Source of the DNA: CAYXVF01 sp964468125
Lineage (GTDB): Bacteria; Myxococcota; XYA12-FULL-58-9; CAYXVF01
DNA length: 24,178 nt
Assembly: GCA_964468125.1 (NCBI GenBank)
Contig: CAYXVF010000094.1
Location: 1-24,178 of the forward strand
Reading direction: 5' to 3'
The position numbers and the translations under genes are program-made. Shown here in pieces: positions 21,997 through 24,178 of the stretch; the stretch's first letter is position 1; every line of letters starts with the position of its first letter. The notes under the pieces are model-generated. The model had not been told where the DNA came from. It saw nothing but the letters and a program-made list of their open reading frames with translations, and did not search any database.

Positions 21997-24178
21997 ATGG
22001 CGGACGACGAAAAGACTACTGACGGCCGCGCCCCGAGCTCGGCCACGTCCCCCGACGCTCAGACGTCGTTCGAGATGAATGCGCCCTCGGATACTGGCGC
22101 GAGCCTTTCTGACCCTGCGAGCGAATCACCGCCGCAGACGTCGTCCGTCTTCGCCGAGCGGGAGCTCCTTGCTGACCGCTACCGAATTGCACGCGATCTT
22201 GGGTCGGGCGCTATGGGTCGCGTCTACCGAGCTCGAGATGTCGTGGTGAATCGCGATGTCGCGATCAAGGTCCTTCGTGGGTCGTGGATCGATGACAAGG
22301 ATATCGATCCGGAAACGAAAGAACGCCGTCTAAAGCGCTTCAAGAACGAAGCCACAGCGGCCGGTCGAATCTCCAGTCCGCACGTTGTGACCGTTCATGA
22401 TGTTGCGGAGCATCGCGGTACACACTTTATCGTGCAAGGCTTCATCGACGGCTCCCGTTCGTTGCACGAGATTCTGAACAGTGCATGGAAAGATGGAGAG
22501 TGGCTGGATCAGCGCCGGGTTTGCCAGTTTTTGTTGGATGCCGCACTTGGACTCCGGGCGGCGCATGCCGTCGGCGTGGTCCATCGCGACATCAAGCCCG
22601 CCAACATGCTGGTCGCTGAGGGTAGTGACGGGGTCGAGCGTTTGACGCTGATCGACTTCGGGATCGCGCTCATCCAGAAAGACGAGCGTTTGACGCAGAT
22701 GGACGGTGGCCATGTGATTCAAGGCACGCCGCGTTTTATCGCACCCGAGGTTGTCATGGGGGGCGCCGTAGGCGCGTCTCCCGAAGAGGATGGAGAGCTC
22801 GACGCTCGAATCGACTTCTTTGCGCTCGGTGTCGTCTTCTACTTGGCGCTCACGTACAAGTACCCCTTCGAGAAGTTTCTCTCGGCTGAAGACCTCCTGA
22901 GCGCACTCACGAAGGAAGTGGCGGCGCCGCAGCGCCTTCGTCCGGCCTTGAACCCCGGTTGGGCCCTGCTGCTGGAGAAGCTCTACTGCCCCTATCGCGA
23001 TGGGCGCTACCTCGACGCCGACGAGCTGATTCGAGACGTCCAGCTCTTGCGGCACGAGCTCGAACGCTGTCCGCCCGCGCCCGACGCCGAGCCAGTGCCC
23101 TCGATGACCCAGAAGAAGGTGACAGTGTCGGCGGCCCCGAAAAAGGGCGGCACATTCTTGCTCGAGGACAAGCTCGAAGATGCGGCGAGCGTGGCGGGGC
23201 CCGTGAGCGCTTCGGTGACCGCCGGCCATCAGTCGAATACCGGAAGTGGGGGGAGTGGCTCACTCGCAAATCGTGCGCTCACCCAGGCTCAGTCCTTCGT
23301 GAAGATCGCGCAGCTGTTCGAGCACCACGAGGGCATGACCTTGCCATCCCTGCACGAGCTCTCAGTCCAGTCCCACACAGAGGTCGAGCAGCCGGTGCTG
23401 CTCTCCGAGCCAACGCGAACGCCTGCGTCGTTTGCGCCGACCTCATCGGATGGCGAGGCGCGCTCGGACGGAGGCGTGCCTGTTTCCAACCCATCGGTGG
23501 GGGGCGTCAGCGAGCCTGGGGCTGCGTGGGCCGCGGCGGCGGCCGCCCGCGCGAGTTCCGCCGGCGATCCCCTAGATGCCGAGCCCAGCGAATTATTTGC
23601 GCCGCGAGCGGCGCCGAGTGCCGAACCGTTTCAGGCCTCGAGCACGACCGTGCAGAAGTTCGCTGCGTTTCTTGCCGGCGAGGAGGAGGCCTCGCAAGAG
23701 CCACGTCCCCCAAGCGAGATGGGGTCGCCGGACCAGGAGGTCCCCGAGTCGCATCGAGCCACCCCGGTGTTGCGAGGACGCGATGACCGCGCGAAAAAGG
23801 TGGTCGCCGTCGTTGCGTCGCTGGTGCTGCTCATCGGTGCTGGGATCTATCTCTATGTGTCCTTCGGTGGCCTCAGCAAGAAGTCACCCGTTGAGGTCGC
23901 GGAGGTTAAAAGCGATCCGCGAGAGCTTCTGAAGGTCAAGGGGCGGCCCGCTGTGAGCCAAGCGGATGCCGCGAACCTGATTCGCGGTGTGGCGTATGAA
24001 CGTGACGTCCTGGCGCTGCAAGAGAAGCAGCGCCAAGAAGCGCTTGCTCAGATGCAAGCGCAAGAAGAGGAGCAGGGGGCGCCAGTAGCGGCCATCGAAG
24101 ACGTGTCGAAACCCGAGGCCCGACCGAAGCGACAGGGCCGCCGTCGGGGCCGGCGCAAGAGCACGCGCGCGAGCTCCG
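21997..24178 (+). CDS. Membrane-anchored Ser/Thr protein kinase in the TrbI/VirB10 slot (partial)
   Basis: The reading frame is open for 727 codons to the window end, with no stop. ATG 21997 follows TAGGAGG, 9 bases after the trbG stop. Residues 62-350 form a complete Hanks-type kinase: Gly-loop GSGAMG (69-74), Lys91 in VAIK, Glu118, HRDIKPAN with catalytic Asp198, DFG at 220-222, and APE at 249-251. A Ser/Pro/Ala-rich linker of about 240 residues follows, then one transmembrane helix (601-622). At least 100 extracytoplasmic residues come next, including a Gln/Glu-rich helix and an Arg/Lys-rich stretch. The kinase core is typical of Myxococcota. The topology (large cytoplasmic part, one helix, exported tail) and gene position match VirB10/TrbI, so a fusion is possible but its diagnostic C-terminal domain lies outside the window. 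Confidence 0.88.
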   Translation, partial: MADDEKTTDGRAPSSATSPDAQTSFEMNAPSDTGASLSDPASESPPQTSSVFAERELLADRYRIARDLGSGAMGRVYRARDVVVNRDVAIKVLRGSWIDDKDIDPETKERRLKRFKNEATAAGRISSPHVVTVHDVAEHRGTHFIVQGFIDGSRSLHEILNSAWKDGEWLDQRRVCQFLLDAALGLRAAHAVGVVHRDIKPANMLVAEGSDGVERLTLIDFGIALIQKDERLTQMDGGHVIQGTPRFIAPEVVMGGAVGASPEEDGELDARIDFFALGVVFYLALTYKYPFEKFLSAEDLLSALTKEVAAPQRLRPALNPGWALLLEKLYCPYRDGRYLDADELIRDVQLLRHELERCPPAPDAEPVPSMTQKKVTVSAAPKKGGTFLLEDKLEDAASVAGPVSASVTAGHQSNTGSGGSGSLANRALTQAQSFVKIAQLFEHHEGMTLPSLHELSVQSHTEVEQPVLLSEPTRTPASFAPTSSDGEARSDGGVPVSNPSVGGVSEPGAAWAAAAAARASSAGDPLDAEPSELFAPRAAPSAEPFQASSTTVQKFAAFLAGEEEASQEPRPPSEMGSPDQEVPESHRATPVLRGRDDRAKKVVAVVASLVLLIGAGIYLYVSFGGLSKKSPVEVAEVKSDPRELLKVKGRPAVSQADAANLIRGVAYERDVLALQEKQRQEALAQMQAQEEEQGAPVAAIEDVSKPEARPKRQGRRRGRRKSTRASS

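Noticed and set aside
22330..23229. Minus-strand 299-codon frame under the kinase
   Set aside because: Antisense to the kinase catalytic domain, which has every canonical motif on the plus strand.
1..24178. tRNA, rRNA, transposase or integrase genes
   Set aside because: None seen on either strand, so there is no direct evidence for an integrative element. Two partition loci favour a plasmid.

Overview
The window reads as part of a large, high-GC conjugative plasmid. It carries two partition loci, an antirestriction gene, an oriT-like intergenic region, a relaxase-helicase and a type IV secretion operon, and no chromosomal housekeeping genes. The likely host is a Myxococcota-type (former deltaproteobacterial) bacterium. 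This is inferred from the high GC content, the myxobacterial-style Ser/Thr kinase and a VirB9-position protein that also resembles the myxobacterial DUF2381 family. No rRNA or tRNA fixes the taxonomy.

Region 1 (1-4168) is maintenance. An uninterrupted array of 51 eight-base repeats (1-408) lies directly upstream of a ParA-type ATPase gene (548-1213) and a ribbon-helix-helix (RHH) partner gene (1232-1609), and is probably their centromere. A second, unrelated ParA/RHH pair (3396-1971, minus strand) converges on it and has a good sigma-70 promoter. Upstream of that lies a block of about 290 bases at close to 88% GC, then a small HTH regulator.

Region 2 (4169-10317) is establishment and DNA processing. 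It holds an ArdC-type antirestriction protein and a small conserved partner, a double-hairpin terminator, and a MobC-like protein divergent from a small RHH protein. The intergenic region between those two resembles a MOBQ/RSF1010-type oriT. The 1216-residue TraA-type relaxase-helicase follows.

Region 3 (10363-14619) is the most novel part. A two-gene cassette is present twice in tandem, in the order A1-B1-A2-B2. The A proteins are about 400-residue helical, Arg-rich paralogues. The B proteins are about 225 residues, and each carries a D-x5-GW-x3-PW motif twice. An HNH-type zinc protein is translationally coupled to B2. I do not recognise the A or B families.

Region 4 (14616-24178) holds a small convergent RHH protein, a leader of about 295 bases, and a tightly packed mating-pair-formation operon in Ti-plasmid trb order (C, D, E, J, L, F, G). 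In the slot where TrbI/VirB10 would stand is a membrane-anchored Ser/Thr kinase that runs off the window end. The plausible sequence of events is partition and antirestriction for maintenance and establishment, nicking and unwinding at oriT by TraA and its accessories, and export through the Trb channel. The A/B cassette and the kinase are the lineage-specific additions.
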